From: Sulfuritalea sp.
GTDB lineage: Bacteria > Pseudomonadota > Gammaproteobacteria > Burkholderiales > Rhodocyclaceae
DNA: 64,000 bases
Direction of reading: 5' to 3'
Assembly (NCBI GenBank): GCA_023229685.1
Contig: JALNYT010000003.1
Span: forward strand, 232,062 to 296,061
The notes under the pieces are model-generated. The model did no database searches. It was not told where the DNA came from and saw only the letters and a program-made list of their open reading frames with translations. Both the position numbers and the translations under genes were made by a program. This document shows positions 9,901-17,692 of the stretch, one piece after another; within the stretch, counting starts at the first letter, position 1; each line of letters opens with the position of its first letter.

Positions 9901-10330
9901 TGGCTTCAGCCAGTTTGCTCAATTCCGCCGCAGAAGACCCCGCCTCGCGCATCAACTCCAGCAAGGGAACCGCCGGCCCACCGTCAGCCGGCGATGCCTG
10001 GGCATCTGCCAGCACCAAGTCCCAGTAGACATCCTCGTATCCAGGCGGCCGCGGCTTCTTGCCGTCGCGAATATCCAGTATCTCTTGATAATACTTCTTG
10101 TAGCGCGGATCGCCGGTCACCACGTAGGTTCTGGCCATCCGGGTCAGGTCATCCGACGACTGCCGCAACTGATCCGCCAGCACAAAGGAGCGAATCCGCC
10201 CTTCATTGGCCTCGTCGATCTGCTTTTCAGAGTGGATATAGACCCCGAACGAAACCGCCAATGCAACAAGCATGGCCACCGCCGGCCCGGCCTTGCGCGG
10301 GAACAACTGCATCCTGTCCTTAAGAGCCAT
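6992..10330 (-). CDS. Membrane PAS-GGDEF-EAL cyclic-di-GMP signalling protein
   Basis: Protein of 1112 residues that could make and/or degrade c-di-GMP. A membrane segment at about 14-32, a periplasmic domain, and a second segment near 219-237 are followed by a HAMP-like linker and three PAS domains (about 305-425, 430-555, 555-675). GGDEF is intact at 761-765 with an inhibitory RxxD at 752-755. The phosphodiesterase domain (865-1105) has EVL instead of EAL at 893-895, but Glu893, the NVS asparagine, ELTES, DDFG (1015-1018), the LKID lysine, AEGVE and the HQGY glutamine remain, so hydrolysis is still plausible. The input sensed by the periplasmic and PAS parts is unknown. Confidence 0.95.
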   Translation of the reverse strand: MALKDRMQLFPRKAGPAVAMLVALAVSFGVYIHSEKQIDEANEGRIRSFVLADQLRQSSDDLTRMARTYVVTGDPRYKKYYQEILDIRDGKKPRPPGYEDVYWDLVLADAQASPADGGPAVPLLELMREAGSSAAELSKLAEAKANSDRLTAIEFEAMKLVETAGPDAAARRARALSMMHDASYHRAKAAIMRPINDSYVLMNQRTADQVHTAERNARIFRLVFIVCILGALFMLWRTYVALRTTLGGSAEDVHQHILRIGRGDFTSPVDVAPGMEDSVLAGLSAMQVKLQSHEIERKLAEIALRQSEQRFSTAFRSSPVAASIATADEGRFLEANANYERDFGWTRTDLIGRTSVEIGLWPDEATRRPWAEAIHREGRLVDYESIWIHKNGERRHVSISAEITELDGKACILAYAIDITVRKQFEQALAASEIRLRAVLDGVRNGVITITERGIIESCNPSAERMFGHSAAEMIGNNVNMLMPEPYRTAHDGYLANYRHSGIRKIIGVTRDVMGQRRDGSVFPMELGVTETVFNDRKLFIGSVSDITNRKEAEAELRIAATAFESQQPMVVTDPDGVILRANRAFSENTGYSATDVIGHTPRLLKSGRHDAAFYKAMWDSVLNTGAWQGEIWDRRKNGEIYPKWLAISAVKSVDGVVTHYVATHQDITERKKAEEKIMELAFFDPLTRLPNRTLLMDRLRQAMTASSRNGSYGALLFIDLDNFKTLNDTLGHDMGDLLLQQVAQRLADSVREGDTVARLGGDEFVVVLGSLSANMEEAATQTEAVGEKILAALGRTYQLNGTEHRSTASIGATLFRGHQASIDDLMKQADLAMYKSKARGRNVLHFFDPDMQTAVMERAALERDLREAVEQKQFVLHYQAQVIDGGRVTGAEVLVRWQHPLRGLVSPAEFIPLAEETGLILTLGNWVLETACTQLARWSARPEMAHLTVAVNVSAPQLHESDFVAQVLAIIRQTGANPNRLKLELTESLLVDNVEDIIEKMFSLKTEGVGFALDDFGTGYSSLSYLKRLPLDQLKIDQSFVRDILVDPNDAAIARTIVALAQSLGLGVIAEGVETESQRAFLASSGCHAHQGYFFSRPLPVEGFEEFARRV

Positions 10331-10499
10331 GTTGTCGGAATGACCGTGGTATCTCGAGCTCGCTGGCGATGATTTCCAAACTCGGCCCGAAAATTAGTGG
10401 CTGTGGCGTGCCGAACGCAAAACCCCTACTTACAATAAAGCCTAAACACAATCGTCGCTTGACGCAAATCACCAATGCTGCTTTGACCCTTTGAATCCT

Positions 10500-11669
10500 T
10501 TATGCGGGTCGGTCCGACGCTCGTTGGCGCTCCTTAAGGCGCCACAGCGAGGTCAGTTCTGCGGCACGTGCGGCATGCAGCGGGTCGGTGGCGTCCGCCG
10601 TCCGCGGATGGACCGGCTTGGCATCAATGCGTCCCACAACCATGAGGCCGGCCTCGTCAATCGCAGCCAGCAGTTCGGCGCGCGAGCGCAAGCCCAGATG
10701 CTCGGCGAGATCGGAGAGCACCAGCCAGCCCTCCCCCCCTGGTTCCAGATGCGCGGCCAGTCCTCCGATGAATCCCATCAGCATCCGGCTGTCGGGGTCG
10801 TACACCGCGCGTTCCAGCGGCGAACTGGCGCGGGCCGGAACCCATGGCGGATTGCACACTATCAGTGGGGCGCGGCCCGGCGGAAACAGATCCGCCGCGG
10901 CCACCGCCACCCGTCCGGCCAGCCCTAGCCGCGCCACGTTCTCGGCGGCGCAAGCCAGCGCGCGAGGATCCTGATCGGTGGCGACGATGCGAGCGATGCC
11001 GCGTTGCGCCAGCACGGCCGCCAGCACGCCGGTGCCGGTGCCGATGTCGAAGGCCAGCGTGCATGCGGGCGGCAGAGGCGCCGCGGCCACCAGACCGACG
11101 TACTCGCCGCGAATCGGCGCGAAGACGCCGTAGTGCGGATGAATGCGCTCGCCCAGCGCCGGTATCTCGACACCCGTCTTGCGCCACTCGTGCGCACCGA
11201 TCAGGCCCAGTAGTTCTCGCAGCGAGGCGACAAAGGGACCATGCGCCGGGCCATACGCTTCGCCGCAGGCCTGGCGCACGTCGGGCGCACGGCGCAGGGG
11301 CACCCGGTAGTCTTCTTCGAAGGGCAGCAGCAGCATGGCCAGCGTGCGCGCGCGTTGCGACTGCGCCTGACGGTACAAGTGAAAGGCATCGGTGGGGGCC
11401 GCTGTTGCCGCCATCTTGCGCGGCTTGCGGTCAATGCGCCGGGCCATGGCCTGCAGCAGTTGGCGCGCGTTCTGAAAATCCCCGCGCCAGAGCAGTGCCG
11501 TGCCTTCACTGGCAAGGCGGTAGGCGGCATCGGCCGTGATGCGATCATCGGCGACGACCACGCGCCTGGGCGGCGGCGCGCCGCTCTCCGAGTGCCAGCG
11601 CATGGTGCACATCTCGCCCTCCTCGGTCCAGGAGATGACCGGAACGTCGCTCACAATGCTGCCCGCCAT
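10500..11669 (-). CDS. Class I SAM-dependent methyltransferase (N-methylating, NPPW motif)
   Basis: 389-residue protein. The SAM-binding motif DIGTGTG is at 208-214, the acidic TDQD at 231-234 and the catalytic NPPW at 273-276. NPPW/NPPY is typical of enzymes methylating amide or ring nitrogen in proteins or nucleic acids (PrmC, RlmG-like). The first ~190 residues form a separate N-terminal domain. The frame can be extended to 11780, but the ATG at 11669 removes a low-quality basic extension. Substrate unknown. Confidence 0.82.
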   Translation of the reverse strand: MAGSIVSDVPVISWTEEGEMCTMRWHSESGAPPPRRVVVADDRITADAAYRLASEGTALLWRGDFQNARQLLQAMARRIDRKPRKMAATAAPTDAFHLYRQAQSQRARTLAMLLLPFEEDYRVPLRRAPDVRQACGEAYGPAHGPFVASLRELLGLIGAHEWRKTGVEIPALGERIHPHYGVFAPIRGEYVGLVAAAPLPPACTLAFDIGTGTGVLAAVLAQRGIARIVATDQDPRALACAAENVARLGLAGRVAVAAADLFPPGRAPLIVCNPPWVPARASSPLERAVYDPDSRMLMGFIGGLAAHLEPGGEGWLVLSDLAEHLGLRSRAELLAAIDEAGLMVVGRIDAKPVHPRTADATDPLHAARAAELTSLWRLKERQRASDRPA

Positions 11670-11834
11670 TGATAAAGTCCGACTGGAAGCAACACGATAT
11701 ACCTCGATGCGCAGGGAGTTGAAACGCATGGTACGTCGCCGCTGCGAGCCTGTACATTTTCCCGCGGCGGACGCCCACAAATTCGGCGCTGCGCCGCATC
11801 ACCAGCGCCGACTTTCAGGGGATGCCGGCCGGCG

Positions 11835-13172
11835 TCAGTTGCCAGCGATGGTCATGCGTTCGACCAGGATGGAGCCCACTTGCCTGGAACCCCGTACCTC
11901 GATGTCATTGCCTATGCCGACAATGTCACGCAACATCTCGCGCAGGTTGCCGGCGATGGTGATCTCTTCCACCGGGTAGACGATCTCACCCTTTTCCACC
12001 CAGTAACCCGCGGCGCCGCGCGAATAGTCGCCGGTCACGTAATTCACACCCTGGCCGAGCAGTTCGGTCACCAGCAGACCGGTTCCCATCTGGCGCAGCA
12101 GTCCCTTGAGATCATGCGGTCCCGGCTTGACCTGAAGATTGTGCGCACCGCCGGCATTGCCGGTGGTCTGCATGCCCAGTTTGCGCGCCGAGTAGGTGGA
12201 GAGGAAATAGCCTTGCAAGACGCCGTTCTTCACCACCTCGCGATCATGGGTTGCGACGCCGTCATCGTCGAACGGCGAGGAGGCAAATGCGCCGCGGATA
12301 TGGGGCCGTTCGCTGATCTGGACGAAATCGGGGAATATTTGCTGGCCAAGGCTGTCGAGCAGAAAAGATGTCTTGCGATACAGCGAACCGCCGGATATCG
12401 CATGCACGAAACTGCCGACCAGGCCCGCCGCCAGCGGCGCTTCGAATATCACCGGGCATTTGCGCGTCTTCAGCTTGCGCCCGCCGAGACGGGCCAGCGC
12501 GCGCCGCGCCGCATAGTCGCCGATGCGCGCGGCATCGGGAAAATCAACCGCGTTGCGACGCGTCGCATACCAGTCGTCGCGCTGCATGTCGTCGCCCTCA
12601 CCGGCGATCACCGAGCAGGAGACATAGTGCCGCGAAGTGGGGAAGCCGCCCATGAAGCCGAGACTGTTGGCCGAGACGAAGTGCGCTGCCTGCGCGGAAA
12701 CGCTGGCGCCTTCCGAGTTCTTGACCATCGGACTGACATCGAAGGCGGCCTGCTCGCAACGGCGCGCGATGTCGATTGCGGCCTCCACCGAAATATCCCA
12801 TGGATGGAACAGGTCGAGATCCATGCTTTTGGTCGCCAACAGGCTGGCTTCGGGTAGGCCGGCGCAATCGTCCTCCGCGGTGAAGCGCGCGATGGACAGC
12901 GCGGCCTCGACCGAGGCTCTCAGCGCAGCCGGCGAGAAGTCGGAACTACTGGCATGGCCACGCCGCTGGCCGAGGTACACCGACACGCCGAGCCCCTTGT
13001 CGCGGTTGTATTCAATGGTTTCCACCTCCTGCCGGCGCACGCTGACCGACTGGCCGAAACCTTCCGACACGTCGACCTCGCAGGCCGTGGCGCCTCTAAT
13101 TGCGGCGTGATCGAGGACAGCCTGCGCAATAGCGCGCAGCGCCTCTTGTGAATGAGCAAAAGCTGGGGACAT
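11835..13172 (-). CDS. pmbA: Metalloprotease subunit PmbA (TldE)
   Basis: TldD/PmbA family protein, 445 residues, acting with TldD in peptide and microcin maturation or antitoxin turnover. Family signatures visible are YNRDKGLGVSVY near 55-66, DDDGVATHDRE in the middle, and the C-terminal LLGQGVNYVTGDYSRGAAG. The partner tldD is not in the window. The gene is divergent from darP with only 50 bp between starts. AAAGGG precedes the ATG. Confidence 0.95.
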   Translation of the reverse strand: MSPAFAHSQEALRAIAQAVLDHAAIRGATACEVDVSEGFGQSVSVRRQEVETIEYNRDKGLGVSVYLGQRRGHASSSDFSPAALRASVEAALSIARFTAEDDCAGLPEASLLATKSMDLDLFHPWDISVEAAIDIARRCEQAAFDVSPMVKNSEGASVSAQAAHFVSANSLGFMGGFPTSRHYVSCSVIAGEGDDMQRDDWYATRRNAVDFPDAARIGDYAARRALARLGGRKLKTRKCPVIFEAPLAAGLVGSFVHAISGGSLYRKTSFLLDSLGQQIFPDFVQISERPHIRGAFASSPFDDDGVATHDREVVKNGVLQGYFLSTYSARKLGMQTTGNAGGAHNLQVKPGPHDLKGLLRQMGTGLLVTELLGQGVNYVTGDYSRGAAGYWVEKGEIVYPVEEITIAGNLREMLRDIVGIGNDIEVRGSRQVGSILVERMTIAGN

Positions 13173-13209
13173 GCGGAACCCTTTAAGAGTAAGACTCTGG
13201 TCGCGAAGC

Positions 13210-13215
13210 TATAAT
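13210..13215 (+). promoter_or_regulatory. -10 box of darP/yjgA
   Basis: Perfect TATAAT seven bases before the GTG start of the next gene. No good -35 is seen at 16-18 bp. At normal -10 to +1 spacing the transcript would begin at or within two bases of the GTG, so the mRNA may have no leader. Confidence 0.6.
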
Positions 13216-13222
13216 CATAACC

Positions 13223-13753
13223 GTGGAAGATATCTATAACGAAGCGGACGAGTATTCCGGCCCCAGTAAATCGCAGCTGAAGCGCGAGATGACTGCCTTG
13301 CAGCATCTCGGTGCAGAACTGGTCGCGCTGTCGAAGGAACGCCTGGCCAAGATCGACATGCCGGAACGGCTGCGCGACGCGCTGCTCGATGCCCAACGCT
13401 TCACCAAGCACGAAGCCAAACGGCGCCAGATGCAGTACATCGGCAAGATCATGCGCGATATCGATGCCGCGCCATTGCAGGCGGCGATGGACGAGATCAA
13501 GGGCAACTCGGAGGCGGCCAACATCCGCCAGCACCGTCTCGAAAATCTGCGTACGCGCCTGATGGAGGACGAGACGAAGTTCAGCGAACTGGCCCGCGAT
13601 TACCCCGCCGCCGACATCCAGCACCTGCGCCAGCTGCGCCGCAACGCGCTGAAGGAAGCAGAGCAGGGCAAGCCGCCGCGCGCCTACCGCGAGTTGTTCA
13701 GGGAGTTGCGCGACCTCGAAGGCAAGGCCGACAAGGAAGATGCCGCCGAGTAG
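13223..13753 (+). CDS. darP: Ribosome-associated protein DarP/YjgA (DUF615)
   Basis: Small charged protein of 176 residues that associates with the 50S subunit during assembly in E. coli. The family core is visible: SKSQLKREMTALQHLGAELV, RRQMQYIGKIMR, and a late LRQLRRNALKE. The start is GTG; no other start lies upstream in frame before stops and no Shine-Dalgarno site is visible. It is divergent from pmbA, a frequent pairing in beta- and gammaproteobacteria. Confidence 0.93.
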   Translation: MEDIYNEADEYSGPSKSQLKREMTALQHLGAELVALSKERLAKIDMPERLRDALLDAQRFTKHEAKRRQMQYIGKIMRDIDAAPLQAAMDEIKGNSEAANIRQHRLENLRTRLMEDETKFSELARDYPAADIQHLRQLRRNALKEAEQGKPPRAYRELFRELRDLEGKADKEDAAE

Positions 13754-13759
13754 AGGCGG

Positions 13760-14050
13760 CTAGGCAAAGTCCTTTTGCGCTACGGCGTCGATATCGAGGC
13801 GGGGTGAGGCATCGGTGCTCGAGGTGAGGATGGTCAGGGTCGCCTGGGCGTGCTCCGCGGCGTCCCGTCCGAGACCCGTCAAATAGCCGCCGTCGACCAG
13901 TGTCAGCAACCCCTTGTCGTGAAGACGCCGGGTTGCGGCGATCACTTCCGGATCGGCGTTCTTGTGCACCTTGATCCCTTGCTGACTGGTCTCCAGGTTG
14001 AAGCGGACCAGGGTATTCAGTTCATGGATAAGATCGGGCGTATAGGGCAT
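13760..14050 (-). CDS. TIGR02647 family small protein
   Basis: 96-residue protein beginning MPYTPDLIHELNTLVRFNL, with the middle LLTLVDGGYLTGLGRDAAEHA; this matches the conserved TIGR02647 family as I remember it. The look is of a short helical, winged-helix-like protein; the function is not established. The ATG at 14050, preceded by GAGG, is preferred to a TTG two codons upstream. It converges with darP, with 6 bases between the two stops. Confidence 0.82.
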   Translation of the reverse strand: MPYTPDLIHELNTLVRFNLETSQQGIKVHKNADPEVIAATRRLHDKGLLTLVDGGYLTGLGRDAAEHAQATLTILTSSTDASPRLDIDAVAQKDFA

Positions 14051-14195
14051 GGTCAAACCTCGCTCTCTGAAATGTGCGGCAATACCGGACTGACTCCATT
14101 CTAGCCTCCGGATCGGCGAATACAGCCCTCTGAGAGGACGAAATCTCTTCTCCTGTCACGAATTGCAAACCGAAAACAGAGCCAATCCAGATAAC

Positions 14196-14223
14196 AAAAA
14201 AGCCAGGCAATGCCTGGCTTTTC
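14196..14223 (-). terminator. Intrinsic terminator of the ribosomal protein superoperon
   Basis: GCCAGGC/GCCTGGC stem (7 bp, loop of 3) at 14202-14218, flanked by A's at 14196-14201, which read as a T-run on the minus strand. It lies 20 bases after the rplQ stop and ends the alpha-operon transcript. Confidence 0.9.
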
Positions 14224-14242
14224 CGTGGTGGCCGCAGCAACT

Positions 14243-14635
14243 TTACTCGACGGTGGGAGCCTCGGCGGCGTCGCCAGCCGGACGGTCCAGCAGTTCAACG
14301 AAGGCCATCGATGCATTGTCACCGACGCGGAAGCCCATCTTGAGAATGCGCAGATAGCCACCATTGCGGGCGGCATAGCGCGGGCCCAGTTCGTCGAACA
14401 GCTTGCCGACGATTTCGCGGTCACGTGTGCGATCGAAAGCCAGGCGACGGTTGGCCAGACTGGGCTTCTTGCCCAGCGTGATCAGCGGTTCGACCACGCG
14501 GCGCAGTTCCTTGGCCTTGGGCAGGGTGGTCTTGATGGCCTCATGGCGCAACAGCGAGACTGCCATGTTGCGCAGCATCGCCTGGCGGTGCGATGAAGTA
14601 CGATTGAGCTTGCGAAGTCCGTTACCGTGACGCAT
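14243..14635 (-). CDS. rplQ: 50S ribosomal protein L17
   Basis: 130-residue bL17 of the large subunit, located near the peptide exit tunnel. The start MRHGNGLRKLNR and the SSHRQAMLRNMAVSLL helix are the family hallmark, and the length is close to the ~127 of E. coli. A short acidic, alanine-rich tail follows the conserved core. It is the last gene of the superoperon, 144 bp after rpoA, and is followed directly by a strong terminator. Confidence 0.98.
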   Translation of the reverse strand: MRHGNGLRKLNRTSSHRQAMLRNMAVSLLRHEAIKTTLPKAKELRRVVEPLITLGKKPSLANRRLAFDRTRDREIVGKLFDELGPRYAARNGGYLRILKMGFRVGDNASMAFVELLDRPAGDAAEAPTVE

Positions 14636-14779
14636 TTTGATTTCCTCGTTTTTTTGCGGCCATCGCGCAATGCAAATGGCCGGTTAATGGTTATCGAGAG
14701 TTTTGGAATCAGTGCAGCAACTGAAACAAGTGAGACAAATGTGACGAACGAAACAATCGGGCCGAAGCCCGATGTTCGA

Positions 14780-15757
14780 TCAGGCGAGTTTTTCCAGCCC
14801 GGCGGGCGGCCAGCTTTCAAGCTTCATGCCCAGAGTCAGGCCACGCGAAGCCAGCACTTCCTTGATTTCGTTGAGCGACTTGCGACCGAGATTCGGGGTC
14901 TTCAGCAGTTCGGTTTCGGTGCGCTGAATCAGATCGCCGATGTAATAGATATTCTCGGCCTTCAGACAGTTGGCGGAACGAACCGTCAGTTCGAGGTCAT
15001 CCACCGGGCGCACCAGAACCGGATCAACCGAGTTCTGCTTGGGGGCTTCGGCGGACATCGGCGTGCCTTCGAGGTCGGCAAATACCGACAGCTGCTCCAT
15101 TAGAATACGAGCCGCAGTCCGCACCGCCTCTTCGGCATTGTCGATGGCACCGTTGGTCTCGATGTCGAGAATGAGCTTGTCGAGGTCGGTGCGCTGTTCC
15201 ACACGCGCGGACTCGACGGAATAGCTGACACGGCGCACCGGGCTGAACGACGCATCGAGCATGATCTGGCCGATGGCGCGGTTCTCGCGGGCGATTTCGC
15301 GCTGGTTGGCCGGCACGTAGCCGCGGCCGGATTCGACGCGAATCTGCATGTTCAGCTTGCCGCCGGGAGCAATGTGCGCAATGACGTGATCCGGATTCAC
15401 GATTTCGACATCGTGAGTGGTTTCGATATCGCGCGCGGTAACGACGCCCTCTCCGTTTCGGGAGAGTGTGAGCGTGGCCTCACGGCGGTTGTGCATCTTC
15501 AGCACCACGCCCTTGAGATTCAACAGAACGTCGACCACGTCCTCGCGAACGCCATCCAGCGTCGAGTACTCGTGGAGCACGCCTTCGATGGACACCTCGG
15601 TCGGGGCGACGCCTTCCATTGAGGACAGCAGAATGCGACGCAGAGCGTTGCCAAGCGTATGGCCGTAGCCGCGCTCGAACGGCTCCATGACGACGCGCGC
15701 ATGAAGCGGCGAGAGCTGCTGGACATCGATGCTGCGGGGTTTCAGAAGTGTGTGCAT
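14780..15757 (-). CDS. rpoA: RNA polymerase subunit alpha
   Basis: 325-residue alpha subunit. The N-terminal assembly domain holds EPFERGYGHTLGNALRRILLSSM; the C-terminal domain (from about 245) contains LELTVRSANCLKAENI and TPNLGRKSLNEIKE, the DNA and activator contact surface. Two ATGs are close together. GAAGGA abuts the one at 15763 and sits six bases before that at 15757, so 15757 (MHTLLKPR) is the better start. The gene follows rpsD as in other bacteria. Confidence 0.98.
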   Translation of the reverse strand: MHTLLKPRSIDVQQLSPLHARVVMEPFERGYGHTLGNALRRILLSSMEGVAPTEVSIEGVLHEYSTLDGVREDVVDVLLNLKGVVLKMHNRREATLTLSRNGEGVVTARDIETTHDVEIVNPDHVIAHIAPGGKLNMQIRVESGRGYVPANQREIARENRAIGQIMLDASFSPVRRVSYSVESARVEQRTDLDKLILDIETNGAIDNAEEAVRTAARILMEQLSVFADLEGTPMSAEAPKQNSVDPVLVRPVDDLELTVRSANCLKAENIYYIGDLIQRTETELLKTPNLGRKSLNEIKEVLASRGLTLGMKLESWPPAGLEKLA

Positions 15758-15818
15758 GTGCATTCCTTCGAATGGAAAACGCCTGGCGTCCGGTGGACGC
15801 CAGGCGCAAAACTAGGTG

Positions 15819-16448
15819 TTAACGCGAATACAGTTCGACGACCAGACCCTCATTGATCGAGGGCGGCAAATCTTCGCGCGCAGGGTATGACTTGAAGACA
15901 CCCTTGCCAGCCTTGACATCCACTTCGAGCCACACCGGGAAGCCACGCGACTCAGCGGCCTCCAGAGCAGCCTTGGTGCGCAAATGGCTGCGAGTGCTGT
16001 CGAGCAACTGGATAACGTCACCGGGCCGCACGTTGTACGACGGGATGTCAACGCGCTTGCCGTTGATCAGTACGCCGTTGTGGCGAACGACTTGCCGTGC
16101 TTCGGCACGCGAGACGCCAAAGCCCATCCGGTAAGCCACGGTATCGAGGCGGCCTTCGAGCAATTTGAGCAGGTTTTCGCCGGTCTGTCCCTTCTTGCGC
16201 TCGGCATCGCCGAACACTTTGCGGAACTGCCGCTCGAGAACGCCGTAAATGCGACGGATCTTTTGCTTCTCGCGCAGTTGCGTACCGTAACCGGACAGAC
16301 GCTGTCCGGACTTTTGGCCGTGCTGACCGGGCGCGTAGGCGCGGCGCTCGACGGAACATTTGTCAGTGAAGCACTTCTCGCCTTTGAGGAACAGCTTTTC
16401 GCCCTCGCGGCGGCACTGGCGGCATTTGGCATCTAGGTTGCGGGCCAT
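15819..16448 (-). CDS. rpsD: 30S ribosomal protein S4
   Basis: 209-residue uS4, a primary 16S rRNA binder that nucleates 30S assembly; in E. coli it represses the alpha operon. The N-terminus carries four cysteines (9, 12, 26, 31), so this is the zinc-binding form. The S4 RNA-binding domain starts around residue 98 with GRLDTVAYRMGF. The gene lies between rpsK and rpoA. Confidence 0.98.
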   Translation of the reverse strand: MARNLDAKCRQCRREGEKLFLKGEKCFTDKCSVERRAYAPGQHGQKSGQRLSGYGTQLREKQKIRRIYGVLERQFRKVFGDAERKKGQTGENLLKLLEGRLDTVAYRMGFGVSRAEARQVVRHNGVLINGKRVDIPSYNVRPGDVIQLLDSTRSHLRTKAALEAAESRGFPVWLEVDVKAGKGVFKSYPAREDLPPSINEGLVVELYSR

Positions 16449-16468
16449 GTCGTCGTATCCTTATTGCC

Positions 16469-16858
16469 TTAGATGCGACGGCGCTTGGGCGGCCGGCATC
16501 CATTGTGGGGAATCGGGGTAATGTCGGTGATACTGGTAATCTTCATGCCAAGCGCATTGAGCGCACGCACCGCTGATTCGCGCCCGGGGCCGGGACCCTT
16601 GATACGAACTTCGAGATTCTTTACACCACACTCCTGAGCAGCCTTGCCGGCAGCCTCGGCCGCGATCTGGGCGGCGAACGGGGTCGACTTGCGTGAGCCC
16701 TTGAAGCCGGCGCCGCCGGATGTCGCCCACGCCAAGGCATTCCCCTGGCGATCGGTGATGGTAATGATGGTGTTATTGAAGGAAGCGTGAACGTGCGCGA
16801 TGCCTTCAGCGACGTTCTTCTTGACCTTCTTGCGGACTTTAGTTGCGGTCTTAGCCAT
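16469..16858 (-). CDS. rpsK: 30S ribosomal protein S11
   Basis: 129-residue uS11 of the platform near the E site. Conserved stretches are IAHVHASFNNTIITITDRQG, the RKSTPFAAQ segment and the C-terminal PIPHNGCRPPKRRR. It is 15 bp downstream of rpsM in the alpha gene set and appears complete and unremarkable. Confidence 0.98.
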   Translation of the reverse strand: MAKTATKVRKKVKKNVAEGIAHVHASFNNTIITITDRQGNALAWATSGGAGFKGSRKSTPFAAQIAAEAAGKAAQECGVKNLEVRIKGPGPGRESAVRALNALGMKITSITDITPIPHNGCRPPKRRRI

Positions 16859-16873
16859 GTATTGGTTCCTGGT

Positions 16874-17239
16874 TTACTTCTTGCCCATCGAAATCGCTTT
16901 GCGCGGTCCCTTGCGGGTTCGCGCGTTGGTGCGGGTGCGCTGACCGCGCACGGGCAGGCCGCGACGATGACGCACACCACGATAGCAGCCAAGATCCATG
17001 AGGCGCTTGATGTTCATCGTCGTTTCGCGGCGCAAGTCGCCCTCGACGGTGAACTTGGCTACCTCCTCACGCAAGCGATCCATTTCGCTGTCCGTGAGTT
17101 CCTTGACCTTGGCCGAACGCTTGACGCCGACCGCGTCGCAGATTTTCTGTGCGCGGGTGCGGCCAATACCATAGATCGCCGTCAGAGCGATCTCAGTGTG
17201 CTGGTGATTCGGGATGTTGACGCCTGCAATACGAGCCAT
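16874..17239 (-). CDS. rpsM: 30S ribosomal protein S13
   Basis: 121-residue uS13, which forms bridges to the large subunit and touches the P-site tRNA through its basic tail. It begins MARIAGVNIP and ends with RGLPVRGQRTRTNARTRKG plus a lysine-rich tip. First gene of the alpha set, with a promoter-like pair about 65 bp upstream that overlaps the end of rpmJ. Confidence 0.98.
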   Translation of the reverse strand: MARIAGVNIPNHQHTEIALTAIYGIGRTRAQKICDAVGVKRSAKVKELTDSEMDRLREEVAKFTVEGDLRRETTMNIKRLMDLGCYRGVRHRRGLPVRGQRTRTNARTRKGPRKAISMGKK

Positions 17240-17305
17240 GTGCTTACCTGTTCGTCGCCGCTAGTGCGGTAATTGGTGGGCTAGCTGAAAAATGCGAAAC
17301 CGTAG

Positions 17306-17334
17306 ATTGTATCTGAAACGAACCGCTCAATCAA
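17306..17334 (-). promoter_or_regulatory. Candidate alpha-operon promoter (before rpsM)
   Basis: On the minus strand TTGATT (17329-17334), 17-bp spacer, TACAAT (17306-17311). The -35 overlaps the rpmJ stop codon. The predicted leader to the rpsM ATG is about 60 bases. Confidence 0.6.
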
Positions 17335-17444
17335 CCCTGACGCTGCTTGTGACGCGGATCGGTACAGATGACCCTTACCACGCCCTTGCGACGGATGACT
17401 TTGCAATTACGACAGAGACGTTTGACCGAAGCCAGAACTTTCAT
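17331..17444 (-). CDS. rpmJ: 50S ribosomal protein L36
   Basis: 37-residue bL36 read directly from the minus strand, beginning MKVLASVKRLCRNCK. Cys11, Cys14, Cys27 and His32 form the zinc site, so it is the zinc-dependent form. The start is at 17444; TTCCGGAGA precedes it. It lies between infA and rpsM, the normal place. Confidence 0.97.
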   Translation of the reverse strand: MKVLASVKRLCRNCKVIRRKGVVRVICTDPRHKQRQG

Positions 17445-17470
17445 TGGAGTTCTCCGGAAATATTACCAAA

Positions 17471-17689
17471 CTACTTGGCGCGGAACACGATACGGCCTTT
17501 GGAAAAGTCGTAGGGCGTGAGCTGCACGGTGACCTTGTCGCCCGGAAGAATGCGGATGTAGTGCATGCGCATCTTCCCGGAAATATGGCCAAGAACCACG
17601 TGCCCGTTTTCAAGCTTGATCCGGAACGTGGCATTCGGGAGATTTTCGACAACCTCTCCCTGCATTTCAATAACGTCTTCCTTTGACAT
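17471..17689 (-). CDS. infA: Translation initiation factor IF-1
   Basis: 72-residue S1/OB-fold protein that occupies the ribosomal A site during initiation. It begins MSKEDVIEMQGEVVENLPNA, as in typical IF-1, and ends KGRIVFRAK. The start lies 3 bases past the secY stop, so it is translated right after secY, and rpmJ follows 26 bp later. Confidence 0.98.
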   Translation of the reverse strand: MSKEDVIEMQGEVVENLPNATFRIKLENGHVVLGHISGKMRMHYIRILPGDKVTVQLTPYDFSKGRIVFRAK

Positions 17690-17692
17690 GAA

